This document shows positions 44,608 to 53,567 of a stretch of 64,000 bases of DNA, piece by piece (position 1 is the stretch's first letter; every line of letters starts with the position of its first letter). This stretch comes from CADEED01 sp043747875 (GTDB lineage: Bacteria; Pseudomonadota; Gammaproteobacteria; Steroidobacterales; Steroidobacteraceae): NCBI GenBank assembly GCA_043747875.1, contig JAYTOI010000003.1, forward strand, positions 1 through 64,000. The letters are read 5' to 3'. The position numbers and the translations under genes are program-made. The notes beneath the pieces were generated by a model, which saw only the letters and a program-made list of their open reading frames with translations, had not been told where the DNA came from and did not search any database.

Positions 44608-45344
44608 GTTCGCGGCGCTTCGCCGGCAAGACTGCGATCGTCACGGGTGCGGCCAGTGGCATCGGGCTAGCTACTGCGCTGCGCCTGCACGAAGACGGCG
44701 CGAATGTCGTCGTCGCGGATCTTGCCGCCGCACTCGAGGGTCAGTCTGCGTCCATATGGGGAGGGCGCGAAGGCGTGCTGTTGGCTGCCTGCGATGTGAC
44801 ACAGGATGCGGCGATCAGGGCCTGCTGCGAATCCACCATCGCATCGTTCGGTACGCTCGACATTCTCGTCAACAACGCAGGCGCGATGATCTTCAAACCC
44901 GTCGCCGAGCTCACGCGCGCGGATTGGCTGCAGCAACTCGATGTCAATCTGCTCGGCGCGGCGGTGTTCATCGCGGCGGCGCTGCCCCTCATGAAGCCCG
45001 GCAGCGCCATCGTCAATGTCGCCAGCGTTCATGTCAGGCAGACTTCGAGCAATCTCGCTGCGTACGCGGCATCGAAGGCCGCACTGGACTCGTTGACTCG
45101 AACCGCCGCGATCGAAAACCGGGACCGCGGGATTCGAGTCAACTCCGTGCTGCCCGGCGCCGTCGACACGCCGATGCTTCATTCCAGCCCGAACATCCGG
45201 TCGGGGCTCGAACGTCTGGACCCCGCGGACGTGGCAAAACCCGCCGAGATCGCGGCGGCGATCGCCTTTCTTGCCTCGCCGGAAGCCTCATTCATCACGG
45301 GCTCCTCGTTCACCGTCGATGGCGGGCGCCTCGCCAGGCTCTAG
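44601..45344 (+). CDS. Short-chain dehydrogenase/reductase, possible sugar dehydrogenase
   Basis: The 247-residue SDR has the cofactor motif TGAASGIG, VADL at the end of the second strand (acidic, favouring NAD), NNAG, catalytic Ser (NVASVHV) and YAASK. It overlaps dgoD by 7 bases. In this setting it is the best candidate for the galactose dehydrogenase feeding the SMP-30 lactonase, but SDR specificity cannot be read from sequence. It converges with the halogenase gene with only 5 bases between them. Confidence 0.8.
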   Translation: MVSSRRFAGKTAIVTGAASGIGLATALRLHEDGANVVVADLAAALEGQSASIWGGREGVLLAACDVTQDAAIRACCESTIASFGTLDILVNNAGAMIFKPVAELTRADWLQQLDVNLLGAAVFIAAALPLMKPGSAIVNVASVHVRQTSSNLAAYAASKAALDSLTRTAAIENRDRGIRVNSVLPGAVDTPMLHSSPNIRSGLERLDPADVAKPAEIAAAIAFLASPEASFITGSSFTVDGGRLARL

Positions 45345-45349
45345 CCGCC

Positions 45350-46855
45350 CTAGCTACTGGGCGCCAGGCAGTTCTGGCGGATGAATTCCTCGTGTGCCGG
45401 CATGTGATTGCAACAGTCGGCGATGACCGCGCGCGTATCCGCCAGCCACGCGGCGAGCTGCGATGGGTCGGCACTGCGCGTGAGAGGATCGCAATCGCGG
45501 GGCCGCAAGCCCTGGCCCCACAGCACCGCGAACCAGCTCGACAGGCCGAACTGCTCACCCTTTTCCTCGAAGATGCGCCCGCGGCTTCGAAACAGCTCCA
45601 TGCGGCGTTCGAGCCGCTCTGGCACCGGCATCGACGTGCAGTAGCGCCAGAACTCCGTATCGTCCCGGCTTCCCAGTTTGTAGTGCAGGATGATGAAGTC
45701 GCGGACGTCTTCGTACTCCTTGATGGATTCCCGATTGAAGTGCTCGATGTCCGCCGGGTCGAAGGCCGAGTCGGGAAACAACACGTGTAGTCGCGCGATG
45801 GCGTTCTGAATCAGGAATATCGAAGTCGATTCCAGCGGTTCGAGAAACCCCGCGCTGAGACCGATCGCGATGCAGTTCTTGACCCAGGAAGCCTCCCGGC
45901 GCCCGGTGCGAAAGCGAATCAGGCGCGGGTCGGCGAGCGGCGCGCCATCGAGATGGCCCAACAACAATTTTCGCGCCGTCTCTTCGTCCATGAACGCGCT
46001 TGCGAACACGTGGCCGTTGCCGGTCCGGTGTTGCAAAGGGATGCGCCACTGCCAGCCAGCGCCGTGAGCCGTCGAGCGCGTGTGCGGCAACAGCGGCTCG
46101 GTGCGCTCGCTCGGCACTGCGAACGCGCGATCGCACGGCAGCCAGTGCGACCAGTCGACGTATCCCACGCCGAGCGCACCTTCGATCAGAAGCGCGCGGA
46201 AACCGCTACAGTCGATGAACAAATCGCCCTCGACCTGCCGGCCGTCCGCCAGATGCACGGCGGCAATCGCTCCATCTTGCGGGCGCAGGCTCGCCCGTTC
46301 GATTTTCCCTTCGATGCGCGTCACGCCCGCCTGCTCCGCGATTTCGCGCAGATAATGCGCATACAGCGAGGCGTCGAAATGGAATGCATAAGCGATGGTC
46401 GCGAGCGGGGAATTCGCGCCCGTGGGTCGCATGAACTTTGCCTTGCGGGACGCGAGGGTCTGTAAGTTGAAATCACTGAAGTCACTCGCGACGCCCGCCA
46501 GATGCTGGCGGAGCCAGAAAGCGTGAAAGGGCAGGCCGTGCTGGTCGCGCCCATTGGGGCCGAACGAGTGGTGGTAGCGGTTGCCGATCGAACCCCAGTT
46601 CACGAATTCGATGCCGAGTTTGAAGGTGCCACGCGAGCGCGCCAGCAGCTCGTTTTCGTCGAGACCCAACCATTGATTGAACTTGCGAATGGACGGGATC
46701 GTCGCCTCGCCGACTCCGACCGTGCCGATCTGCTCGGATTCGACCAGCACCACCTCTTCGAGGTGGCGCCGCAGAACTCTGCCGAGCCATGCCGCAGTCA
46801 TCCAGCCTGCGGTCCCGCCGCCGACGATGACGACCTTCTTTATTGGAACGGCCAA
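45350..46855 (-). CDS. Flavin-dependent tryptophan-halogenase-family protein A
   Basis: The 501-residue protein has the FAD motif VVIVGGGTAGWMTAA, GVGEATIPSI, TFKLGIEF with Lys79 (the halogenase catalytic Lys), GWQWRIPLQHRTGNG (WxWxIP, which limits monooxygenase activity) and GFLEPLESTSI (catalytic Glu region). The set matches true flavin halogenases. A reduced flavin would make hypohalous acid that Lys79 uses to halogenate an aromatic substrate. It starts 10 bases after the stop of the similar gene B, and both belong to an operon divergent from a TonB receptor. No tryptophan-derived natural-product genes are nearby, so the substrate is unknown. Confidence 0.85.
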   Translation of the reverse strand: MAVPIKKVVIVGGGTAGWMTAAWLGRVLRRHLEEVVLVESEQIGTVGVGEATIPSIRKFNQWLGLDENELLARSRGTFKLGIEFVNWGSIGNRYHHSFGPNGRDQHGLPFHAFWLRQHLAGVASDFSDFNLQTLASRKAKFMRPTGANSPLATIAYAFHFDASLYAHYLREIAEQAGVTRIEGKIERASLRPQDGAIAAVHLADGRQVEGDLFIDCSGFRALLIEGALGVGYVDWSHWLPCDRAFAVPSERTEPLLPHTRSTAHGAGWQWRIPLQHRTGNGHVFASAFMDEETARKLLLGHLDGAPLADPRLIRFRTGRREASWVKNCIAIGLSAGFLEPLESTSIFLIQNAIARLHVLFPDSAFDPADIEHFNRESIKEYEDVRDFIILHYKLGSRDDTEFWRYCTSMPVPERLERRMELFRSRGRIFEEKGEQFGLSSWFAVLWGQGLRPRDCDPLTRSADPSQLAAWLADTRAVIADCCNHMPAHEEFIRQNCLAPSS

Positions 46856-46865
46856 GTGAGTACCT

Positions 46866-48392
46866 TCAATCCCGCGGGGGCGCGGCGCCGCAGTAGTTCG
46901 CGACGAATTGCGCGTGATCGGGCAACGATTGGACGGTCTGCCTCAAACGCTGATGGCAGCGGTGCATTTCACCCTCGAGGTCAGCTTCTGGCATGGGTGC
47001 GAGCAAGGGATCATAGCCACGCGGCAGATTTCCCTGGCCATACAGGATGGCGAACCAGCTTTGCGCTGTGAAGAGTTGCTCGGGCTTGGGTGTCAGCCGT
47101 CCGCTGGCGCCGAACAGTTCGATGAGGGCGCCGACGCGATCCGGCACATCCATGCGTTGGCAATGCATCCAGAATTCCGAATCTGCACGTGAGGTCAGCT
47201 TGTAGTGCGCGATGATGAAATCACGGATGTCGGCATATTCTTCGTCGGTCTGGCGATTGAAAGCATCGATCTCTGCGCTCTCGAATCGTCGATCCGGAAA
47301 CAGGCTGATGAGCCGGAACAGAGAGCTCTGTATCAGATGGATGCTGGTGGACTCCAGGGGCTCGAGAAATCCGGCCGCGAGACCCAGCGCCAGGCAATTG
47401 CGATTCCATATGCGCCGCCGCTTGCCTGTGACGAAACGAATTCGTCGCGGCTCGGCGAGTGCGCCACCGGACACCCGCTGCTTCAACCGGGTCTCGGCAG
47501 CGTCGTCACTCAGGTGGCGGCTGCAGTAGACGTAACCGTTGCCGACACGATGCTGTAACGGAATTCTCCAGATCCAGCCCGCGCTCTCGGCAGTCGAACG
47601 CGTGAACGGGACCGGCGGCTCGACGTTGCTGGTTGGCATCGCAATGGCGCGATCACAGGGCAACCAGTGACCCCATTCCTCGTATCCGCTGCGCAGCGCG
47701 CCCTCGATGAGCAACCCACCGAACCCGCTGCAGTCGATGAAGAACTCGCCGCCGACCTCGCGCCCGTCGCTCAACCTCACCGCTTCGATGAATCCGGTAT
47801 CCGGATGTTGCCGTGACGAATTCACTTTTCCCTCGGTACGCTGCACACCGCGACGCTCCGCGAAGCCGCGCAGGTAGCGCGCGTACAGCATCGCGTCGAA
47901 GTGAAAGGCGTAGGTGAGTTCGCCAGCGTGCGCAAGGGTGCCGTTTGCCGGCAATGCGAATCTGCGCTCGCGACTGGCAATCGCTCCGAGGTTGTAGTCG
48001 TCGAATGATGCCGTCGCGCCTCGCGCTTGCCGCGCGATCGAATGGCGTTGGAACAGTCGGTGGAACTGGCTGGACCTGGCATTCGGACCGTAGCCCGTGA
48101 ATGAGTGCATGTAGCGCCGTCCGAGCGCGCCCCAATCGGCGAATTCTATTCCGAGCTTGAAAGTCGCCTGACAACTGCGCATGAAGTCGCGCTGGTCCAG
48201 GCCGAGGAACGCATTGAAGGCCTGCAGTGCGGGAACACTGGCTTCTCCCACGCCAATGGTGCCGATCTCATCCGATTCGATAAGTTGAATGCCAGCCCCG
48301 GAGTTGGCCAATGCCTTGGATAAGGCGGCTGCGGCCATCCACCCGGCGGTGCCACCGCCGAGAATGACGATGCTCTTGATAGGTTCGTTCAC
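46866..48392 (-). CDS. Flavin-dependent tryptophan-halogenase-family protein B
   Basis: From a GTG at 48392 the product is 508 residues and aligns with protein A from the first residues: SIVILGGGTAGWMAAAAL, GVGEASVPAL, TFKLGIEFADW (Lys79), GWIWRIPLQHRVGNG and GFLEPLESTSIHLIQ. An upstream ATG at 48470 would span the repeat-containing promoter and is rejected. It is the first gene of a two-gene operon with protein A and is divergent from the TonB receptor at 48540. Paired halogenase-family genes beside carbohydrate TonB receptors recur in related bacteria; their role there is unclear. Confidence 0.85.
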   Translation of the reverse strand: MNEPIKSIVILGGGTAGWMAAAALSKALANSGAGIQLIESDEIGTIGVGEASVPALQAFNAFLGLDQRDFMRSCQATFKLGIEFADWGALGRRYMHSFTGYGPNARSSQFHRLFQRHSIARQARGATASFDDYNLGAIASRERRFALPANGTLAHAGELTYAFHFDAMLYARYLRGFAERRGVQRTEGKVNSSRQHPDTGFIEAVRLSDGREVGGEFFIDCSGFGGLLIEGALRSGYEEWGHWLPCDRAIAMPTSNVEPPVPFTRSTAESAGWIWRIPLQHRVGNGYVYCSRHLSDDAAETRLKQRVSGGALAEPRRIRFVTGKRRRIWNRNCLALGLAAGFLEPLESTSIHLIQSSLFRLISLFPDRRFESAEIDAFNRQTDEEYADIRDFIIAHYKLTSRADSEFWMHCQRMDVPDRVGALIELFGASGRLTPKPEQLFTAQSWFAILYGQGNLPRGYDPLLAPMPEADLEGEMHRCHQRLRQTVQSLPDHAQFVANYCGAAPPRD

Positions 48393-48425
48393 CGCGAATC
48401 GTGTCCTGGCCGTCGATGGCACATA

Positions 48426-48457
48426 TATAAGAATCCCCCTGGTATAAGAACCCCCCT
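48426..48457. promoter_or_regulatory. Direct repeats in the halogenase/TonB-receptor promoter region
   Basis: TATAAGAATCCCCCT (48426-48440) and TATAAGAACCCCCCT (48443-48457) are 15-bp repeats with one mismatch, 17 bp apart. They lie in the 147-bp gap between the divergent genes. A possible promoter toward the receptor is TTGCGC (48457-48462) with TACAAT (48479-48484), spacer 16 bp. Confidence 0.5.
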
Positions 48458-48539
48458 TGCGCTCAGACATATAAATAATACAATTAACTCATCGGTGCCG
48501 AATGACTGTGCCGAACAACAGAGCCTTTGGGGGGCGACC

Positions 48540-51158
48540 ATGAAGACGATCAGAATATCTGACGCGATCGCGTTGGTATTGGCGGGACTCCCTTTGTCCG
48601 TGCTGGCGCAAAACGCCGCTACACCGCAGCCCGCGACCGAGACTGCATCGCAGGAAGAACTCAGCGAGATCATGGTGACCGGCTATCGCGCGAGCTTGCG
48701 CGACGCGCTCGAAGTCAAGCGCGCGACGACGGGCGTGGTCGAAGTCATATCCTCGAAAGACATCGGTGTGCTGCCCGATGTCACCATTGCCGAAACACTG
48801 GCTCGCCTTCCCGGCCTGAACACGATTCGCGACCGCGGCAATGATTCGCAGGCCGCGATTCGCGGCCTCGGGCCACGCATGGTGCTCGGCCTCATCAACG
48901 GCCGTGAAATGGCCTCATCCGAACCGGATCGCAACGTGCGCTGGGAAATCTTCCCATCCGAAATCGTTTCCGGTGTGACGCTTTACAAGTCTTCGCAGGC
49001 CGACATCATCTCCGGCGGCATCTCTGGGACGGTGGATATCCAGACGCTGCGGCCGCTCGGTTACGACGGCCCGAAGCTGACTTTCCGCGCGGGACCGTCT
49101 TACTACGACGGTGGCACTGAGCTCCCGGATCAGGATCAGGTGGGATATCGCGCCTCGGGTGCCTATGTCACCGAGTTCACACCCAACCTCGGATTCGTGA
49201 TCGCCGGCTCCCTCCAGAAGCAGCCGAATGGTTATGAGAACGTCATGGGTGGTGGCTGGAACAATGCCGTGTTCGGCGCGGTGGTCCCTGGTGGTCCGCC
49301 GGTACAGACCCCGTGGGGTGCCTCCATCGAAGAAAAGCAGATCGACACCACGCGCGCCAGCCTGATGACCTCTTTGCAGTGGCGTCCGGGTGATGTGTTC
49401 GAAGGGCGATTCGATGTTCTCGGCAGCAAGGTCAATATCGCCGAGCATGATGTTGGTGGCTGGTACTCGGACTGGGGCAACTGGGCCGGTGGGTCGACGG
49501 GCACCACTGCGAATCCGGGCTTCACCAACAACGTCATCGAGAACGGGTCGCTGGTGGCGACTGACATGACCTTCGGATCGACTTACAACTCGTACAACTC
49601 CCGCTACCGACAGGACACGAAGCTGCTGGCGACTGGCTTGAACGGCAAGTGGAGCCTGGAAGACTGGACAGTGGTCGCGGACGTCGCGTATTCGCAGGCC
49701 GAGCGCTCTGGTCTCTGGCAGGCCGTGCGCATGAACGCCGATGTGGGGCGGATGTCTTTCGACTATACGGGCGAGCTGCCCGCCGTCTGGGCGGAACGGG
49801 ACGCGTACACCGCCGCGACACAGGGTCTCATGATCCCCGCGGTCGGCCAGGCAGACACCAATCACCTCCGTGACACGATGTCGACGGCGAATTTCGATAT
49901 TACGCGCGACCTCGGAGAGGGTTTCTGGGATGCGCTGACGTTTGGTGCGCGATATTCCGATCGTTCCAAGGAAGATGCGGATATCCGCCGCGCCGCCGCT
50001 CCCGCTCCGCTCAGTTTAACGCCCGTGAACGCAAGCCTGTTGTCCCCTTGGAACTACAAGGAATTCACCATGCCCACGATGGTGACGGGTGACTTCAACG
50101 AGCTGGCAGTTGCGTTGTACGGGCAGGCAGGACTGGATGCGCTCAACTACGACTACGATTCGACTCCGTTCGCGTCCGAAGTACAGGAGCAGGTGACCGA
50201 GGCCTATCTGATGGCTAACTACGCCACGGAGTGGGGATCTGTGCCGGTAGACGGCAATTTCGGAATCCGTGCGATCGACGTCGACCAGACCAGCACCGGC
50301 CCGAGTAACGGTGTCGACATCAGCGTGTCGAACAGCTACTCAAAAGTGCTGCCGAGCTTCAATACCCGGTTCGACTTCAGCGATGGGCTTTATCTCAAGG
50401 TCGGTCTGTCGCGCGGATTGTCGCGTCCGCCGCTCAATGACCTGCGCGTCGATCGGACGGTTTCGGCGAATGCACCCTATACGGGCGGCGGTGGCAATCC
50501 GACTCTAAAGCCCTACATCGCCGATCAGTTCGATTTCTCGTTCGAGAAGTACTTCCGCGACGACGGATTGATTGCGGTTGCCGGCTTCGCGAAGCGCATC
50601 CACAACTACATCGGCTTCGAGACACGCAACATCGACATTGCGGGGATCCCGCTGCCGGTCTCCTTTACGTCACCGTTCAATTCCGAAGACACGGGGACCT
50701 TGCAGGGCGTCGAGTTCACATTCCAGACTCCGTTGTTCTTCATCCCGCACATGGAGGATTTCGGCGTCTACTCGAACCTCGCGTTGACGGACTCCGATAT
50801 CCACGAGAACAGTCCGACGGACAATCCTTTCCCGATGAATGGCGTTGCGAAGCAGACGGCCATCCTGGATCTCTGGTACGGGGGCGCCAAGCTGGATGCA
50901 CGCCTGGGCTTCAAGTACCACTCGCCTTACACAATCCTCTTCACGTGGTCATCCAGTGGCTTGGCAGCGGTGAAGTCCGAGACGTTTTTGGACTACAGCA
51001 TGGGCTACAAGCTCAGCGACAACGTGGCCTTCCGCTTCCAGGCGGGAAACCTGCTCAATACGCCACTGCGCCTCTACGACAACAACAATACGAGCCAGAT
51101 CGCGCGTAACGACGTTTACGGCCGTCGGTACTCGTTGGACGTTACCTTCAAGTACTGA
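48540..51158 (+). CDS. TonB-dependent receptor, carbohydrate-uptake type
   Basis: From the ATG at 48540 the product is 872 residues with a signal sequence (ISDAIALVLAGLPLSVLAQ). The plug domain begins EIMVTGYRASLRDALEVKR and includes VLPDVTIAETLARLPGLNTI, IRGLGPRMVLGLINGREM and GGISGTVDIQTLRPL. The beta-barrel ends in YGRRYSLDVTFKY with a terminal aromatic, as required for barrel assembly. This is the TIGR01782-like Xanthomonas/Caulobacter receptor group that imports oligosaccharides using TonB-ExbBD energy. Its position next to the galactose genes and halogenases suggests a galactan- or pectin-derived ligand; that is inference. Confidence 0.9.
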   Translation: MKTIRISDAIALVLAGLPLSVLAQNAATPQPATETASQEELSEIMVTGYRASLRDALEVKRATTGVVEVISSKDIGVLPDVTIAETLARLPGLNTIRDRGNDSQAAIRGLGPRMVLGLINGREMASSEPDRNVRWEIFPSEIVSGVTLYKSSQADIISGGISGTVDIQTLRPLGYDGPKLTFRAGPSYYDGGTELPDQDQVGYRASGAYVTEFTPNLGFVIAGSLQKQPNGYENVMGGGWNNAVFGAVVPGGPPVQTPWGASIEEKQIDTTRASLMTSLQWRPGDVFEGRFDVLGSKVNIAEHDVGGWYSDWGNWAGGSTGTTANPGFTNNVIENGSLVATDMTFGSTYNSYNSRYRQDTKLLATGLNGKWSLEDWTVVADVAYSQAERSGLWQAVRMNADVGRMSFDYTGELPAVWAERDAYTAATQGLMIPAVGQADTNHLRDTMSTANFDITRDLGEGFWDALTFGARYSDRSKEDADIRRAAAPAPLSLTPVNASLLSPWNYKEFTMPTMVTGDFNELAVALYGQAGLDALNYDYDSTPFASEVQEQVTEAYLMANYATEWGSVPVDGNFGIRAIDVDQTSTGPSNGVDISVSNSYSKVLPSFNTRFDFSDGLYLKVGLSRGLSRPPLNDLRVDRTVSANAPYTGGGGNPTLKPYIADQFDFSFEKYFRDDGLIAVAGFAKRIHNYIGFETRNIDIAGIPLPVSFTSPFNSEDTGTLQGVEFTFQTPLFFIPHMEDFGVYSNLALTDSDIHENSPTDNPFPMNGVAKQTAILDLWYGGAKLDARLGFKYHSPYTILFTWSSSGLAAVKSETFLDYSMGYKLSDNVAFRFQAGNLLNTPLRLYDNNNTSQIARNDVYGRRYSLDVTFKY

Positions 51159-51163
51159 TTCCA

Positions 51164-51211
51164 GCGCCGTTACACGTCAACCAGTCCCCCTGTGTTGATG
51201 TGTAACGGCGC
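51164..51211. terminator. Stem-loop terminator after the TonB receptor gene
   Basis: GCGCCGTTACACGTCAAC pairs with GTTGATGTGTAACGGCGC in 17 of 18 positions (the exception can form G-U) around a 12-base loop. It begins 6 bases after the receptor stop and lies 22 bp before the end of the convergent regulator gene, so it can serve both. Confidence 0.65.
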
Positions 51212-51233
51212 GATTCTTCCGGCTTGGCCCTGG

Positions 51234-51998
51234 CTAGCGCGTGGCGCGCTGGATGAGAGTCAAGGCTCCCTGAATCAATTTGCGCATGGCTTCCGAAGCG
51301 GCGGCGGCATCGCCGGCGAATATGCGTTTGGCAATCCTGTCGTGATCGCGGGCACTCGCAAGTCTCACGCCCTTGAGCTCGTTGGTGCGCATGATGCTGA
51401 CGTGCAGCGCAGTGGCGATCATCTCGCGCAACTGCCGATAGAACCGGTTGTTGCTGGCGTGGAGAACGGCAACGTGAAACGCGATATCGGACGCGAGCGG
51501 GTCGTCTTCACCGCGCTCGGCCGCATACATCCTGACGATGGCTTGGCGGATCCCCGCCTTGTCGGTTTCGGTCGCTGCAACCGCCGCCAGTGCGGCGGCG
51601 CCGGGCTCGACGGACAGGCGAATCTGCGTGAACTCGATCAGCAGCGGCAGCGAGAATTTGCGCTCGAGAGTCCAGTGCAAGACATCCGGGTCGAGCAGGT
51701 TCCAATTGTCTTCGGGGGCAATGCGAATGCCCTGGCGGGGGCGCGAGGTGATCATGCCTTTCGCGGTCAACACTTTCACCGCTTCGCGCAATACGGTACG
51801 CGCCGCTCCGTAGGTCTCACACAGCGCGCTCTCGGTCGGGAAAGACAAATGCCCGAACCTTCCCGTGACGATGCCTACCCCTAGATCCTGGACGATGGCC
51901 TGGGTCACTCCACCGCCCAGTATCGATCGCCGCATCGCGGGCATTCCGCGTGTGCTGTGCTCAGTCCGTACTGGAGAATTCCGGCTCGCTGGGGGCAT
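51234..51998 (-). CDS. FadR-subfamily GntR transcription regulator
   Basis: From the ATG at 51998, which follows GGAAGGACATTGG, the product is 254 residues. The winged helix includes LSFPTESALCETYGAARTVL and REAVKVLTAKGMITSRPRQG. The FCD ligand domain (about 105-245) shows IRLSVEPGAAALAA, DIAFHVAVLHASNN and ARDHDRIAKRIF, with the Asp/His set that binds a metal and a carboxylate or sugar-acid ligand. Many FadR-type relatives control hexuronate or galactonate catabolism. It is divergent from the MFS sugar porter with a TTGTATGACAC half-operator between them, and probably represses it. Confidence 0.85.
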   Translation of the reverse strand: MPPASRNSPVRTEHSTRGMPAMRRSILGGGVTQAIVQDLGVGIVTGRFGHLSFPTESALCETYGAARTVLREAVKVLTAKGMITSRPRQGIRIAPEDNWNLLDPDVLHWTLERKFSLPLLIEFTQIRLSVEPGAAALAAVAATETDKAGIRQAIVRMYAAERGEDDPLASDIAFHVAVLHASNNRFYRQLREMIATALHVSIMRTNELKGVRLASARDHDRIAKRIFAGDAAAASEAMRKLIQGALTLIQRATR

Positions 51999-52017
51999 CC
52001 AATGTCCTTCCATCGAT

Positions 52018-52048
52018 TTGTATGACACACATCTATAGTCATGAACAC
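52018..52048. promoter_or_regulatory. Candidate GntR operator
   Basis: TTGTATGACAC (52018-52028) fits the FadR-family consensus TnGTnnnACnA at all but the last position. ATGAC (52022) and GTCAT (52038-52042 region) form an imperfect inverted pair around it. It is 20 bp before the regulator start and about 75 bp before the transporter start. Confidence 0.4.
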
Positions 52049-52100
52049 GCGTTTGCAAGTTGGCGAGCCACATGGCTGAAAGCAACGCCGGAGGATGCAA

Positions 52101-53534
52101 GTGGTAATTCCCCAGATCAACACTGACCCGGGTGCCGGCGAATCCCCGCAGGAAGCGCGGCTGTGGTTCGTTGTAGCGATATCGCTCGCGGCGGCGATGG
52201 GTGGGCTGCTGTTTGGGTGGGATTGGGTGGTCATCGGCGGAGCGAAGCCGTTCTTCGAGCGCTATTTCGCCATCTCTGATGACCCCGCGATGTCGGGTTG
52301 GGCGAACAGCTGTGCGCTGCTCGGCTGTTTCGTTGGCGCGGTGAGTGGTGCGGCGCTGAGCGACTTCTTCGGGCGCAAAAAGCCGTTGATGCTGGCCGCG
52401 CTGTTGTTCGGTGTGACTGCGGTCGGCAATGCGCTGGCCGACTCGTTTTCGGTTTTCGTAGCGTGGCGAATCCTGAGCGGTGTCGCCATCGGTCTCGCCT
52501 CCAGTCTTTCGCCCCTGTACATCGCTGAAATCGCGCCCGCCCGAATTCGCGGCAGGCTGGTCGCGCTGAACCAAGTCACTATCGTCGTGGGCATCCTGGC
52601 CGCTCAGCTCATCAACTGGTGGCTGGTGCGCGACCTTCCCGTCAACGCCACCGATGCTTTCATCGCCGGGTCTTGGTACGGACAAATCGCCTGGCGCTGG
52701 ATGTTTGCCGTCACCGCGATTCCCGCGGCGCTCTTCCTCATCGGTATGGCATTCGCGCCGGAGAGTCCTCGCTGGCTCGCCAGGCGACGACCAGCGGAGG
52801 CGCGTGCTTCACTCGCCCGCATCGGCGGCGAAGCGTATGCACAAAACGCACTGCGGGAGATCGAGAGCACGTGGTCCGATTCCGAGAAGAAGACCGGCTG
52901 GAAATCCTTGTTCGCACCTGAGGTGAGGGCGGCGCTGGTGGTAGGTGTGGTCCTGGCCGTATTCCAGCAGTGGTGCGGCATCAACGTGATCTTCAACTAC
53001 GCGGAAGAGATCTTTCGCGCCGCCGGCTTCGACATTTCGGATGTGGTGTCCAACATTGCCTGGACCGGCTCGGTGAATCTCGTTTTCACATTCGTGGCAC
53101 TCGGCCTGGTCGATCGCATGGGCCGCAAGCCACTGATGTTGTTTGGTGCCGCCAGCCTGGCCGTGATCTATACGACGCTCGGAGTTTGTTTCGGAGCCGG
53201 AGTCAGCGGAATGCCGATGCTCGTCCTGGTGCTCGCCGCGATCGGCTGCTACGCCATGTCGCTGGCGCCGGTCACCTGGGTGGTGATCTCGGAGATCTTC
53301 CCCAACCGTATTCGCGGCGCCGCGGTCGCGGTCGCGGTGGGTGCGTTGTGGCTGGCTTCCTTCGCACTGACCTACACCTTTCCGCTCATGAACGCCCGGC
53401 TCGGTTCGGCCGGCGTGTTCTATCTATATGCATGCGTGTGTGCAGTGGGATTCCTCTTTGTCTTGCGATATCTGCGCGAGACCAAGGGTCGCACGCTCGA
53501 GGAACTGGAGCGGTCGGCGGAACGAGCCAGATAG
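52101..53534 (+). CDS. MFS sugar porter (proton-linked monosaccharide transporter)
   Basis: The protein of about 477 residues has 12 membrane segments and the sugar-porter signatures GGLLFGWDWVVIGG, SDFFGRKKPL, RILSGVAIGLASSLSPLYIAE, APARIRGRLVALNQ, PESPRWL, QQWCGINVIFNYAEEIF, GRKPLML and PVTWVVISEIFPNRIRGAAV. The ATG at 52095 directly abuts its GGAGG, leaving no spacer, whereas the GTG at 52101 is 6 bases away and is the better start. It would bring a free hexose or pentose into the cytoplasm. Divergent from the FadR-type regulator, which suggests sugar-acid-responsive control. Confidence 0.88.
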   Translation: MVIPQINTDPGAGESPQEARLWFVVAISLAAAMGGLLFGWDWVVIGGAKPFFERYFAISDDPAMSGWANSCALLGCFVGAVSGAALSDFFGRKKPLMLAALLFGVTAVGNALADSFSVFVAWRILSGVAIGLASSLSPLYIAEIAPARIRGRLVALNQVTIVVGILAAQLINWWLVRDLPVNATDAFIAGSWYGQIAWRWMFAVTAIPAALFLIGMAFAPESPRWLARRRPAEARASLARIGGEAYAQNALREIESTWSDSEKKTGWKSLFAPEVRAALVVGVVLAVFQQWCGINVIFNYAEEIFRAAGFDISDVVSNIAWTGSVNLVFTFVALGLVDRMGRKPLMLFGAASLAVIYTTLGVCFGAGVSGMPMLVLVLAAIGCYAMSLAPVTWVVISEIFPNRIRGAAVAVAVGALWLASFALTYTFPLMNARLGSAGVFYLYACVCAVGFLFVLRYLRETKGRTLEELERSAERAR

Positions 53535-53567
53535 TCTCCTTACCAAGCCGGAAAGTGCAGGCGTTCG

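Noticed and set aside
44522..45790. 422-residue plus-strand frame
   Set aside because: It overlaps the SDR gene in the wrong frame and runs antisense into halogenase A.
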